Shown here piece after piece: positions 33,812-44,806 of a stretch of DNA of 64,000 bases. A program made the position numbers and the translations under genes. The DNA comes from Polyporus tsugae (Eukaryota; Basidiomycota; Agaricomycetes; Polyporales; Polyporaceae): assembly GCA_024305745.1 (NCBI GenBank), contig JAHRBS010000011.1, positions 558,001-622,000 of the forward strand, written 5' to 3'. The notes below the pieces were generated by a model, which was given only the letters and a program-made list of their open reading frames with translations, had not been told where the DNA came from and did not search any database. Each line of letters starts with the position of its first letter. The stretch's first letter is position 1.

Positions 33812-35734
33812 ATGGTGCGTATGAAGCAGACCGCTCGGCAAAGCACCGGTGACAGTGACATTGCTCTGTGAGCCCTCTCTGTATGTTCTTCTTTTTCTGT
33901 TGACTAGAGCTCATATGTCATGTGCGCAGCACTCGAACTGCCAGGCCTCTCCCATCACAAACTCCTCAACGTGCAGGAATTGTATGTCCACCACCTCTGT
34001 TCTATCCTACGTTCATGTTCACGTGCTCCTGTTGCGTCAGCACCCAGGGCGGGACGTCCCCAGAGTCCAATGATTGATAAGGAAGAATTCGAGACTGAGG
34101 AAGAACCTGAGACTGAGGAAGAACCCGAGCTGGAGCAACAACGTGAGCCGGTGCACGTACCCCCAGCGGCTCTGACAGCAGACGAGGAGCTCAGTCCCAT
34201 ACTCTATGAAGAGACCTTGGACATTGTACGTCCTTCCACAGTGTATCATATCCAGTATCAATTGACCACCAATTGATTACCTGCCCATAGTGGTGCTATG
34301 TCTGCCAGAACGGCAGCAAGTGCATCACGTGTGATGAGTGCCAGCGCATTATGTGCCTCTGGCACGCCCCCAAGATTGAAGCACTCCCAGAGGCCACTCT
34401 AGAGGGCCTGAGCTTCCACTGCCTGTTGTGTCACGCCTTTAAGGTCTGAGCGGAGGCGAAGAAAGACAAGACCAAGAAGAAGCACACCACATCGCATTTT
34501 GTGAGTGAACGTCCCCCCCTGAATATACCTGCTCTCCACTCACAACCACCTAGGGGCTTTATCACCCTAGCTCCGAACGACCCTACTTCCCCACTTGGGT
34601 CAAGCTCAGGATGACCTCTTCGCGTCCACAACATAGCAAAGTCGACACCCGCCCGCTCATTATTCTCAATGTCCGCCTGAGTAGTCTGGACATGGAGAGC
34701 TCGCCCGCCAAGCTCATTTACCACTTACTGATTCCATGGTTCAAGAGTCGAGCGAGGTCATGGCTTCATTACATCAACCTACCATTTAACATTACGGAAG
34801 CTCCTGAGGCTACTGCGTTCTAGCAGGAGTGTGACACTGCTCTCGCCAAGCTCAGGCCGTGCGTTGTTCATTTCCATCTTCTGGCAAGCACTCACCCAAT
34901 GTTTCAGCCTCACCAACGCACGTATCGCCATGTTCATCTACACGCACTCCCATGATGATGAGGGTAACTTGTTCTACGGCGATGGATACTCTTCCTGAAG
35001 TGTCGCTCAAGTACATCATCTCCAAGTCCCTTACTCTCCATCACTTACCATTCTTTACAGTGGTGGAAGGACCTCATTACCCCTAAGCTCACCGAGCTCG
35101 CTACCACGGGCAATAACGAGCTCTGTTTTGGGTTCCTCGTGTGTGGCAGGCTTCTCCTGAACGGCGTCACCCGCAAAGCAATCACCGGTGTTATTGATTA
35201 GTGCATATTTCATTTATTGATTGTCGTCCTATACCTGATCTCTCTCTGCATAGGAGCCACACCAGACATATGTTCGGGTTCTCTATGGCGGAATTCCAGC
35301 CCTCTCTCACTATGCGGTTCTTCTACAACTTCATCCACCGTGTTCTTATCGAGGGCGCCTACCTCATGGAGAATAACATGGCTACTCTGCTTGACCAGTT
35401 TGTATTTATTGCCCACCACATGGCGCTCTGACACTTCTTCCGCGAGACTCAGACTGTTCCGCTCACTGTCTGCTAGTACAAATGGTTCCACAACACCATG
35501 CGACCCAACGGGGAAGACATCGGCCTGCAATGCCCCGAATGTGGTTCTCTGGCTTCCAGGGAGGGGAGAAAGCACAAGGTGAAGACAGAGGAGGGGAAAA
35601 GGCAACAGTGGGTGGTTGTCTCATGCAAGATGAAGGACTGCACCTGGGAGCGGAAGTATCACAGTTCGGACCAGGTCAGGGACCTGAAGACAGGCGAGAA
35701 CGGGTTCTGGACAGCGTGCACATTCAAGGCATAG
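33812..35734 (+). pseudogene. histone-H3-tail mimic joined to zinc fingers and a central alpha/beta-like domain
   Basis: Seven exons join in one frame: 33812-33848, 33930-34225, 34291-34500, 34554-about 34865, 34908-about 34999, 35061-35200 and 35254-35734. The product starts MVRMKQTARQSTG, a near copy of the histone H3 tail (ARTKQTARKSTGG). An acidic stretch follows (EEFETEEEPETEEEPELE), then a PHD/RING-like cysteine cluster WCYVCQNG..C..CDECQRIMC..H and FHCLLC, a central domain with ARIAMFIYTHSHDDEGNLFY and LCFGFLVCGRLL, and a C-terminal zinc ribbon CPECGSL..CKMKDC. I remember this as a repeated agaricomycete family. The tail could bait histone-modifying or histone-reading proteins; that is inference. 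Stops at 34447, 34821, 34996, 35429 and 35474, most of them one transition from a sense codon, without frameshift. Confidence 0.7.
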
Positions 35735-37003
35735 TTTGCTTCTTTGCTTCCATTTCCTTACGCATATCAGAGTTGTCCTCTTCTTATCTACTCATGCATT
35801 GCTCCTGCTATCATTAATGATATACTGACCTTGGTCCATGACCGACATTGATCTCATAAAGTGTGGATATCTTTTGTCCTTCTGCCAATGCTGGACGCTT
35901 CTCTCTCAGTTTGAAGGGCATGCGCCGCCAGCCTCACAGCTCTAGACCGCGTACGGAGCTACTCGTAAAGGAGGTTGAAGATGAGATTGTGACTGTGACT
36001 TGGTTAGCGGCAGGTGGCATGATGCTTGCATCCTCACTCAGGACCAGTCCAGAACTGGTCCTGGTGACACAGATGCACCATATCTTAGCACCCTGTAAAC
36101 CAATTTTTATGTTCTATACATGGCCGGAAAGCCGCAGTTTGTGGTGTTCCAACGGTGTATAGAATGTAAAACCATATGCAGTATTCACAGAGGTATGGGT
36201 CAAACAATGGAACGGGAGGGAGAGGAGACAATGGGGTCTCAAATGAGACTTGTAGCCATTCAAAACAGGGAGTGTTGGGCTTGTTTAATGAATTCTGACA
36301 AGGAAAGACTACAGCCTTAATTTCGAAAGAATATACAAAGGATCCATTGCAATGCATTAGAAACAAGTGAGAGAAGGATGAGACAAACTATATGTGCAGT
36401 AGAACGGGAACCAGTTGACGAAAATGTACGTTCATGTGCCCGTTCAAAAGCCCTGAACAGTACCTTTCCAACAGCTTATCAATCATGCCAATCCGACCAC
36501 AAACGATGGAGATATCATCAAATCCTCCACTTGATCCCAGCCTCTCAGGCTAGGCTCGAGGTTTCTGCAGCATCTTGATGTATTGAGGGCCAGAAATGAG
36601 GCATGAAGCATTAGAGGGTCCCAGTAAGTGCTGAATACAAAAGCAAAGATATGGTGACAGAGGTAGTTAATGGGCTAGTAAGAGAGAGGTGCAGATCACC
36701 CACAGCGGTTCTGGTCTGCCTAACCCTAACCTAGATCCAGCTCATGGCGGCTCTGGCTCCGGATTTCTGCAGTTTAAGTTGATAGTAGATACATATTAGG
36801 CTGGTCCTTGACCGTCCTTTGGAGTGTATAAGGACCGGTCCGGACTAGTCCTTGGCGGTCTTTTTGAGCTGCCCTTGGGCAGAGGACCGGGACCGGGACT
36901 GGGAACAGGACTGGTATTTTTGCAGTCCTGGTCTAGTCCTATTGAGGTCAGTCCCGGTCTTTTGGCCAGTCCCGGACCAGTCCCGGGACCAGACCCTGCA
37001 ACA
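35735..37003. other. no gene; small hairpin and a GGACCGG-rich repeat
   Basis: A 67-bp hairpin at 36105-36171 (TTTTATGTTCTATAC against GTATAGAATGTAAAA) may be a tiny MITE. From about 36800 to 37003 the sequence is dense in GGACCGGTCC, CCGGGACTGG and related words and ends CCCTGCAACACT, resembling the terminal part of a hAT-type non-autonomous element; no second end was found. It directly abuts the LINE fragment. Confidence 0.4.
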
Positions 37004-37588
37004 CTAAAGGGGACAATGAAGACTTTGTGCCTTCTCGATCAGCGCATGGAGGACAAATGCATTGTTGACCATTCTGTGCCCTTTATGGAAGCCGCTCTGA
37101 TAGTAGCTTTCCGGGTTAGCTGCATCCTTGCAAGGCTTCTTCACTGCCGCAACCACGGCCATCAACCAGGACGTAGGGACAGCACAGCGGTCCACACACA
37201 GCTGGAAGAGATATTGCAAGCGGTCCGAGGGGACTTCAAGGACAGCATCATAGCCAATACCATCAAGACCTGTGGCTGAACCCTTGCAATGCATGTGAAT
37301 GTGCACCTTGACCGCATCAACCTCATCAAGTGTGAATGGGAGAGAGAAGAAGCGACTGTCAGTGGTGTCTTCAGTGTGCTGTGGGAGAGCAGCCGCATAG
37401 AGCTTATGCAGCGTGTGCTGGAGATGGTCAAAGTCTACTGGCAGTTGAGCAGGTGGGTTCATGTGCACAACAAACAATGCGTGCAGCTGTTCTGCAGTGA
37501 CTCGTGGTGGCCTTGGCTTATCCGACAAGAAGCTGTGGAGGCCGCACCAAAAGGACTCATCAGACAGGCTGTCGAGCACCAAGCGCAA
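37004..37588 (-). pseudogene. LINE (non-LTR retrotransposon) reverse transcriptase fragment
   Basis: The minus-strand frame has the fingers region that precedes the catalytic palm in LINE reverse transcriptases: FTLDEVDAVKVHIHMHCKGS, ATGLDGIGYDAVLEVP (the usual A-G-x-DGI-Y), LFQLCVDRCAVPTSWLMAVV and AAVKKPCKDAANPESY. After a short internal deletion it continues GFHKGHRMVNNAFVLHALIE, which matches the GFR.GY.T.DN.F.L...I segment. The frame ends abruptly at 37004 where the GGACCGG-rich repeat begins, before the F-x-DD active site. The start and endonuclease are also missing. It is a dead fragment. Confidence 0.75.
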
Positions 37589-37735
37589 GTTGGCTCAATG
37601 GAGAGTTCTCGAAGATCAGGCAGAGGTATGTTAGGAACAGATCAGCCGCTGAACCAGCTATGCCAAAAGGGTGCAATGTCAAGCTTGGCTTGACACTTGG
37701 CTGGTACTATATATGTAGTTTGTAATGTGTTCATG

Positions 37736-38153
37736 TGTCACGGTTTTTCATGCCACGTTTGGTACCACAGTCACAGCCACCAACCCTAACCCCAGGCTCA
37801 CCCATTTCCGGACTCTAGCCTGGACACTGGTCATCATTATGTAATAGTACTTATCTCTTTGTTCTCCTTTTGGACTGGCCCACCTGCCATCAGTACCCAA
37901 GCCTACCCTGAAGCCAGGTGGTCTGTGCACCTGTCATGTATAGTATATAAGGGCTGTGATGTGGGCTCAGAGACCTTAGATTCTGTCTCTTGTTCATCCC
38001 CCCATCATCTGTAGGCAGCTTAACAGCCCCTGCCATCCTCTGCCTTCTAGTCTAGGCCAATCTATCCTCTACTTCTGTTGCCACTCTGTGTGTGTCTCCA
38101 TCAGTGAGCCCTTACCTTTGTTTGTTTTGTGGCACAGTCATTCGGCTGTGACA
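37736..38153 (+). mobile_element. solo LTR, Ty3 family B
   Basis: It is 418 bp, the same length as the 5' LTR of element B (58288-58705), and differs from it at about 17 positions, all but one transitions. Ends are TGTCACGG and GGCTGTGACA. Perfect 5-bp target duplications TCATG lie at 37731-37735 and 38154-38158. It sits between two LINE-derived fragments. Confidence 0.95.
37944..37988 (+). promoter_or_regulatory. LTR promoter of family B: TATA box and self-primer sequence
   Basis: TATATAAG at 37944-37951; AGATTCTGTCT (37978-37988) begins 34 bp downstream and is the exact complement of the primer-binding site of element B at 58708-58718. Confidence 0.6.
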
Positions 38154-38159
38154 TCATGA

Positions 38160-38679
38160 CAAGCTGAGGACAGGTTGACCCAGGCAAGGTCCGCCGGTTC
38201 AAGTGCTTGTGCCATACGGGGAGCGGGACACAGTGCTGGTTCGCTTGTTGGCGTGACTGGCTCGAGAGTAGTGTGAACCTTTTCAAGCGCAAGGGTAGGG
38301 GTGGCAGGGGATAGACGCAGCCAGTGCGCGGGGTGAGGATAGTCCACGGCTGAGGCAGGAGATCCCCCAGCTTTAGAAGCCTGTGCTGCAAGCTGATCAG
38401 CTATCCTGTACTATGGTCATGGGAGGGAGGCTAATGCTGGGTCCTTGGGACAGAAGAAGGAGACCAGGGCCGAATGGGCAAATATAAGGCGTGTGATAGC
38501 ACGCAAAATGTCGCCAAGTGGCACTTTCCAGTTCCGAGCTGCATTGTGTTTCCCCCAGTGGCAAACAGAGCGGGCAAGGTGATTGTGCATGCAGAAAACA
38601 CGCAGAGTCCTGTCCGGGGGCACAGTATGAAGGACTGTGAGCGCCATCAAGGCAACACCATGAGCGTCTGATATGGTCA
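38160..38679 (-). pseudogene. RNase H-like fragment of a non-LTR retrotransposon
   Basis: The minus-strand reading MTISDAHGVALMALTVL, then RTLRVFCMHNHLARSVCHW, ILRAITRLIFAHSALVSFF and CPKDPALASLP resembles the RNase H domain at the end of many fungal LINE polyproteins (the pattern FxDNxAAL, then W-C-P-x-H, then AD.LA). A frame change later gives ADQLAAQAS-like sequence near 38390. The catalytic Asp of the DNQ position reads H (MHNH), so activity would be lost. The LTR of element A begins at 38680, cutting the upstream part. The assignment is moderately weak because the central catalytic motifs are degraded. Confidence 0.45.
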
Positions 38680-39126
38680 TGTTACGACTGAGCATCGAGC
38701 AAGGATCAGGGATACGTATGAGACAAGCAGGAGCACCAACGAGCACTTGTGCAGCGAGAGCGGAGCAAGGCTCAACGGTCAGGGCTGGAGACAAGATGTA
38801 TTGAGTAAGTAGGTGTCTACGAGCGAAATACAGTGAGGCTTACCTGGAGACAAGAGGTCGAAACTGAGGTCTCCAGGCAGCAAAGTACAGGTCCTTAAAT
38901 ACGTATAGAGGGACAATGAGAACCCGGGGACGATAGGTAACTATGGACACGGGTGAACAATGGAAATGGAACAATAGCGATGACGGACAATAAGGAGCTA
39001 TTGTGCTAAGGAACAAAGGATGAGATACGATGCAACGGAGAACAATAAGTACGACGTGAGAAGTAGATTGTCCGGAAAAGGAAACTAAGGTGCTGATAGC
39101 AGGCACCAAATGGAACATTCATGACA
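38680..39126 (-). repeat. 3' LTR of element A
   Basis: On the minus strand it begins TGTCATGAATG and ends CAGTCGTAACA. It contains a TATTTAAG box (38901-38894), the transcript-start 11-mer (38865-38855, one mismatch to the primer site) and a conserved intron-like stretch flanked by TCTCCAG. Confidence 0.95.
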
Positions 39127-39141
39127 ATACCTCCCTCCTAA
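39127..39141 (-). other. polypurine tract of element A
   Basis: The minus strand reads TTAGGAGGGAGGTAT directly before the 3' LTR, the expected site for plus-strand priming. Confidence 0.75.
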
Positions 39142-39158
39142 GGGTCATGCCTTCACGA

Positions 39159-42100
39159 CTAAGTCTTCTTGAGAGGACCAGGCGCCCCTACGCATGTTGA
39201 ATGGAATTTTTGCACGAGTTGTGGCGCATTTGTAAGGTCCACTGCATCTTCCCAGCTGTCGTGTTCAGGGCCCCAACCCTTCCAGTGTACGAGGTACTGC
39301 AGCTTCTTCCACCGCCCATACCACCGCGATTCCAACACTTCCTGCACTTCATACTCTTCCTCCCCCTCTACCTCAATTGCTGCTGGCTCTGCTGGATGAC
39401 GACCGCAGAGTCGACTCTCCTTGTGTGGAAGTAAGAGAGAAACGTGGAATACTGGGTGGATTACAAGGTCCTTGGGGAGTCTGAGCTCGTAAGTCAGATT
39501 GCCCACCTTGTGTACAACTGGATATGGGCCAGCGTACCGATCCACCAGTTTCTAAGAGACTCCAGGAACACAGAAGTTCCTCGTGTCGAGCCACACCTTC
39601 TGGCCTTCCTTGAACTCTGGAGCGTCATGGACATACCAATCATAGTACTCCTTCATCCGCTCAGCTGCCAGAGTCAAGGCCGCGGTTGCATCCTCTCGTG
39701 CCTGTCGCAACTCCTCTCAACATTCATTGGCCGCAGGCACCGCCGTAGACAACATCGGAATATGGAACTGGGGTTCGTAGCTGTACATGAGGTAGAATGG
39801 CGAGTAACCCATTAACGAGTGCTGGTGCGAGTTAAAGGCGAATTCTGCAATTGGCAGCCACTTGACCCAGTTGTCGTGGTGCCGTGAGCAGAACATATGA
39901 AGGTACACCTCTATCTCCTGGTTCCATCGTTCCGATTGCCCATCTGTCTGAGGGTGGTAGGCTGTGGACATTGCGCTTTCTATGCCGAGTCCCTTGAGTA
40001 CGGCACGGAAGAGCTTGCTTGAGAACTGGGGCCCACGATCAGAGATGATCTTCCGTGGCAGCCCGTGAAGACGAAAATATTCTCAGATGAAGTTGTCAGC
40101 AGCTCCTTCTGCGTCGATCTCCTCAGTGCAAGGAATAAGATGTATCATCTTTCCATGCCGATCAGCAATGAGCTGAAGCGCATTGTATCCATCCACCTCT
40201 GGAAGTCCAGTGATGAAGTCGCACATCACAATCTGGCACGGGCCATCAAGGATTTCGTTTGGTTGAAGAGGACCGTGCGGTTTGGCATGCAAACCCTTGC
40301 TGCGGCGACAGGTGTTGCAGATTTCAACGTAATCCTTAATGAACTTTGCCATGCCCAGCTACCAGTAGTTTCGCGTGACCAACTCCAACGTCTTTGACTG
40401 CCCAGGGTGTCCAGCGGGCGGGAGGTCGTGGTGGATGTGTACAATCTCAGCATGCAGTGCGTCATCCTTGGGGACATAGACTTTGCCTCGGTACAGTAGC
40501 AGGCCTTGCTCGCTGTTCCAGTCCACCAAGTCGTTCTGAAGACGTGCTGGTCCAAGCTTGTCCAGCTTACTGAGTGCCTCCACGACCTCCTGTTCGCGTT
40601 CTCCACACTCGCGGATATGCCAAAGCAGTGCCTTCTCTGGAACCACCGATAGGTGCCCTCTCTTGGCTGCCAATACCCAGAATCATTCTGGCTGCAACGA
40701 GACTCGACCGAGATTGTCGTCTGCATCCTTGTGCTGGTGGTTGGGCCGTCTTGACAGTGCATCGGCCCTACCGTTAGACGTCCCAGGCTTGTGCGAGATG
40801 ATAAAGTCAAATCATGACAGATAGAGAGCTCATCGTGCCTGCCTGCGTGTGAGGTTCTGTGCTGTGTGCCAATACTTGAGGTTCTTGTGGTCCGACTGGA
40901 TCTCGAACACACTGGGGAGACCCTCGAGATAGTGATGCCAGGTCTGCAGGGCACAAATGATGGCAAGCATCTCCTTGTCATAGATCTCATAGTTGCATTC
41001 AGCGTCGTTCATCGACTCAGAGTGAAAAGTGATGGGGTGCCATTTGCCGTCTTCCCCCTCCTGAGACAGAACCGCGCCTGTAGCGAAGCCAGATGTGTCA
41101 ACTTTGATGCGGGTGGTGCAGTCTGGATCATAGATTGTCAGGACAGGGCTTTTGGTGAAGCAACACTTGAGCTTGTCAAAGGCAGACTGCTCTTTGTCTC
41201 CCCATTGCCATGGTGCATTGCCCGTGAGGCGATCCAAGGGTTTGCAGATGGCACTAAAGTCCTTTATGAACCGCCAATAGAAGTTTGCAAAACCGCGGAA
41301 CTTCCGTACATCTGTGGTGTTCTGAGGGACAGGCCAATCTGCAATACCCTTCACCTTCACCGGATCCATCTCTACACAGTTCTCCGAGACGAGTACACCG
41401 AGGTATTCCACCTTAGGCTGTTCAAACTACTTCTCTGGCTTGCAGAACAGATTGTTCTCCTTAAGATGTTTCAGGACCTCGTGCACCAATGTGCGGTGTT
41501 CCTCAAGACTGTCTGTGAATATGAGGATGTCATCAAGGTAGATAGCGACTTTGCCGAGTATGATGAGGTCCTTGAAGATGTCATTCATGAGCGCAGAGAA
41601 TGTGCTGGGCGAATTGGCTAGCCCAAAGAACATAATGTTCAGCTCAAACAGCCCTCAGTTGGTCACGAAGGCAGCCTTCCACTCATCGCCGGCCTTAACC
41701 CGCACCTTGTTGTACCCCCAGCGAATATCGAGCTTTGTGAAGTACTTGGCCTTCTTGAGTCGATCCATCAGATCTGATACCAACGGTAGTGGGTAACGGT
41801 TTTTAATGGTGATCTTGTTGAGTCGCCGATAGTCCTGGACTGGACATAGGCTACCATCCTTCTTCTTGACAAAGAAGAATGGCGACAACATCGGCGACTT
41901 CGACTCTTGAATATAGCCTTTGGCCAAGTTCTCAGTAAGAAACTTGTCAAGCTCTCCTTGTTCGCTGGGTGATAGGGGGTACACATGGGAATGGAACATC
42001 TTTGCATCGGGCACGAGCTCTATCGCATGGTCATAGGGTCCATGTTCTGGCAAATGTTCAGACACCTCTTTCGAGAACACATGCAAGTATTTGTGATAGT

Positions 42101-42851
42101 GCTCGGGTACAATCTCTTTGACAGGGCGGACTTCCTTCTTCTGGTACTCTTGCTCAGCGAGTTGTTGTGAATATGTGTACATCGCTGAAGCAAACAGTTG
42201 TGGAGCACCATAAAGGCATTGTCCATCCTCCCATGCATTGAGAAGAGATGTCTCAGTTCCATCCCACTGCGGCAGGAATCCTGGCGGCCAGGGCCTATCC
42301 TCCTCCTTCTCCTCAGTCATTACGGCTGCACACACCCTTCCAACCTTCCTAACCTTCTTTGCCCATTGAGGACTGCAGCGCGCCGTAAGCCATACCTCCG
42401 TATCATGCGCTTTGGTCTCGACAGGTTCAGAGGTTCTCTGGTGAGCTGGGCATGTCTCTGGACATCTTGACAGGCGCAGCGAGCCACGTTCCCAGTCTAC
42501 TTCAGGGTTGTGCTTGCGTAGCCAGTCCAGGCCGATGATGACATCCTCTTCTCCTATATCTGTCACTACAAAGACCACCTTCTCCCTGTGGTCTCCAATT
42601 GTCATATCCAACACGGCAACCTCTGTGATTGTACCATCACGGTTTTCCAAACTGTCGATGTTGTACAGAGGAATTGACCTTGCTAACTTCCTTGTCGTAA
42701 CCCTATTCTGTTCTACGAATCGTCTATGTAGGAACTTAGTAGTAGCACCGCTATCTACCATAGCTACAATGTTCTTATGTCGCTGCTTGCCGATTAACTG
42801 TACCAGTATATGAAAGTGTTGACCATCATGATTTACTTCATATACAAACAA
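39159..42851 (-). pseudogene. pol polyprotein of element A (protease, RT, RNase H, integrase, chromodomain)
   Basis: One continuous minus-strand frame without frameshift. Protease active site VDSGATTKF (about 42755). Reverse transcriptase with FFVKKKDGSL, QDYRRLN and the catalytic YLDD (41540-41529). RNase H with VDTSGFATGAVL and KEMLAI. Integrase with the HHCC zinc site (HHDLPPAGH..CNTCRRSK), then catalytic Asp in VMCDFITGLP, Asp in IISDRGPQFSS, Glu in DGQSERWNQEIE, and the GPY segment RYAGPYPVVHKVG. It ends in a chromodomain (EYEVQEVLESRW, YLVHWKGWGPEHDSWE), which directs integration to marked chromatin in chromoviruses. About nine stops interrupt it (for example TGA at 41655-41657); most read as CGA, CAG or TGG before a single transition. 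Catalytic residues are kept, so decay is recent. Confidence 0.93.
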
Positions 42852-42919
42852 TGAACCCAGTACAGAAAATCAACTATTACTACAAGAACCAGCATGCGCA
42901 GCGTCCAATGCAGTTCTAA

Positions 42920-44140
42920 TCAAAAACCCTCTTTCTTATCAACCACCGTAAGGGCGGCGATCTTCTCCTCCATTGCCTTGAGCTGGGCTTTGAGCATCGT
43001 GAGTTCATCGGCACCGGATGAGGAAGAAGAGGCAGCCCGTTGGCCCTCGACTTTGGGCGTTGGGCAGCGGAACACGGGATGTCCTTTCTCACTGCAGTTC
43101 CAGCACTCACCGTTGAACTTCTTCTTGCCCGAACCAGAGGCGGCTGCCTTTTTGCCCTTCTTCTTCCATCCAAATTGCTTTGGCTGTTCCTCCTCGCACA
43201 TGGCAAGTTGCTGGTCTATCTGCAGCATGACTTTCTGGATCTTGGCGAGGTCCGAGATGTTGTGTGCGGTGGTCACGAAGGTGTCCTTGATCTTGTAAAG
43301 GAGCGCTGTGCAGTACCGTTCGTGTTTGTCTGCATCACCAAACCTGGTGCGAGCAGCGATGGCATTGAACTGACTAGTATAGTCCTTGACAGTGCCAAGC
43401 TGATGCGAAGCCTTGCAGAGTTTGGTGAGTTCTGCGACAGCCGCTTCCTTGTCGTCCGCAGTGCAGAAGTGTGCCTTGAATGACCCTTCAAAGGCCGCAA
43501 AGTCCGACCATGCAACGTTGCCACTGGCCACCGTGATAATGTATGGACCGGCCCACTCAGCGGCGCCACTGGTCAACTTGTTGAAGATTGTGATCCAGCG
43601 GATCTCGTGCGCAACACCTTGCGCCTCAAGAAGATCGTAGTAGATGCGGATGTTGGCTACAAAGCGAAGCCCTTCCTGCGCGAGTTTTCCATTGTACTCG
43701 CGAGGGGCGACTTGGGAGAGGAGTTTGGAGACATTGAAGGGGGTGGGTGTGGCCATGGTGGGAGTGGGCAACAGCGCTCACGATGAGGGCAAAGAGGAAG
43801 AGGACGATGAGGGTGATGAGGATGGAGGTGTCGGGGTGTTGAGAACTATGGTTTCTCATTTGGGTTCCTCCTTGGCTGCAGGGTTCGAGTCCTCTTGCTC
43901 GGGTTCTGCTTCAACCTTGGGTAGTGCTGAGGTCAAAGCGATGGGGGAATTGGGGGTGCGGGATGCAAGCCGTTGTCTAACGAGTTCAGCAGTGGTCTGG
44001 AGGGTTAGTCCTCCAAGACGAGGGGATGCGGACAGAGTCCCAGTGGGGGTTGGCTTGCGGCTTTGGGGTTGAGAGGTTGGACATGAGGTAGGGTGAGATG
44101 CAGGACAGGATGCAGGGTTACTAGTTGCAACTGCTGCCAC
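42920..44140 (-). pseudogene. gag of element A
   Basis: The capsid-nucleocapsid frame runs from 44140 to 42920 in one frame with two TGA codons (near 43856 and 43781), both of which would be CGA before one C-to-T change; the part from 43771 is open for 283 codons. It contains the retrotransposon gag segment (YNGKLAQEGLRFVANIRIYY, then WAGPYIITVASGNVAWSDFA and LGTVKDYTSQFNAIAARTRF), a basic stretch KKKGKKAAASGSGKKK, and a canonical zinc knuckle CWNCSEKGHPVFRC (about 43107-43066), then a short coiled coil to the end. The N-terminal part is proline/serine-rich. Gag and pol lie in different frames with a gap of about 70 bp between the gag stop and the first pol Met, so how pol is expressed is unclear. 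Confidence 0.88.
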
Positions 44141-44793
44141 TTGGTGAAGAGGTCACGAAAGGCAGGTATAGGGGGTCTGGCGATGTGTGCAAGGATAAGG
44201 GCTGGTTGGTCTTCGGTAGTGATGAGTCGAGGTGCAAGACCTTTGACTACCTCAGGGATAGGTCTCCAAGTGCGACTCCAGTGTGGACACGGTTGTGTTA
44301 CACAGACAGACCACTGTTTCTTGTCCTTATCCCAGTACTCGTCCTGAACTTCAAAGGGATGAAAGGCATGCGCAAACTCTTTGCAAGCCAGGATGAAGTT
44401 TCTTGCTTCCTATCCAGGAACAATGGACAGCTGGTGCACAACCCAACATGGTCTGCTCAGCCTCCTCAGCCTATTGCTGTGTCTTAACCTCAAGGGACAC
44501 AAGCCCAGGAGTGTCCTGCCTTGGCTTTGTTTTGCCGCCTTTCTCTAGCCTCCCACGCTGTGAGGCGGACCACTTCTGTCAGTGCTGGGGTCTCGGGTTA
44601 GGAGCTTTCCGCGCACTGTACCACTGAAAGTGGCAAGCCTCGAGTTGAATCAAGACCATGTCCGATGGTGTGACTAGAGCGCATACTACGCTACACCAAC
44701 ACAGAGGGTCTGAGTGCGTACCATACAAGGGGAAAAGGGGAATGATAAACGTGTGTAAACTCCAGGGGAAAAGTGCGCTGGTGCTCATGGAGA

Positions 44794-44804
44794 AGTTTTG
44801 ACCT
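44794..44804 (-). other. self-primer binding site of element A
   Basis: The minus strand reads TT then AGGTCAAAACT directly after the 5' LTR. The 11-mer is the exact complement of AGTTTTGACCT at the predicted transcript start of the solo LTR (1746-1756), and matches the element's own LTR with one mismatch. No tRNA-like TGG start is seen. Confidence 0.75.
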
Positions 44805-44806
44805 AA

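Noticed and set aside
36105..36171. 67-bp hairpin as a non-coding RNA
   Set aside because: Length and AT-rich stem fit a small MITE remnant equally well, and there is no promoter evidence.
37004..38679. LINE RT and RNase H fragments as one element split by the solo LTR
   Set aside because: On the minus strand the RNase H-like part comes before the RT part, the reverse of the order in LINE polyproteins, so they are probably separate scraps.
39159..42851. TGA read as a sense codon (genetic code change)
   Set aside because: TAG and TAA also occur at sense positions, and normal frames in the same window end at TGA, TAG and TAA. C-to-T decay explains the excess of TGA.
44780..44806. tRNA primer-binding site for element A
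   Set aside because: The sequence after the LTR does not start with TGG and resembles no tRNA 3' end that I know, whereas it pairs with the LTR itself.
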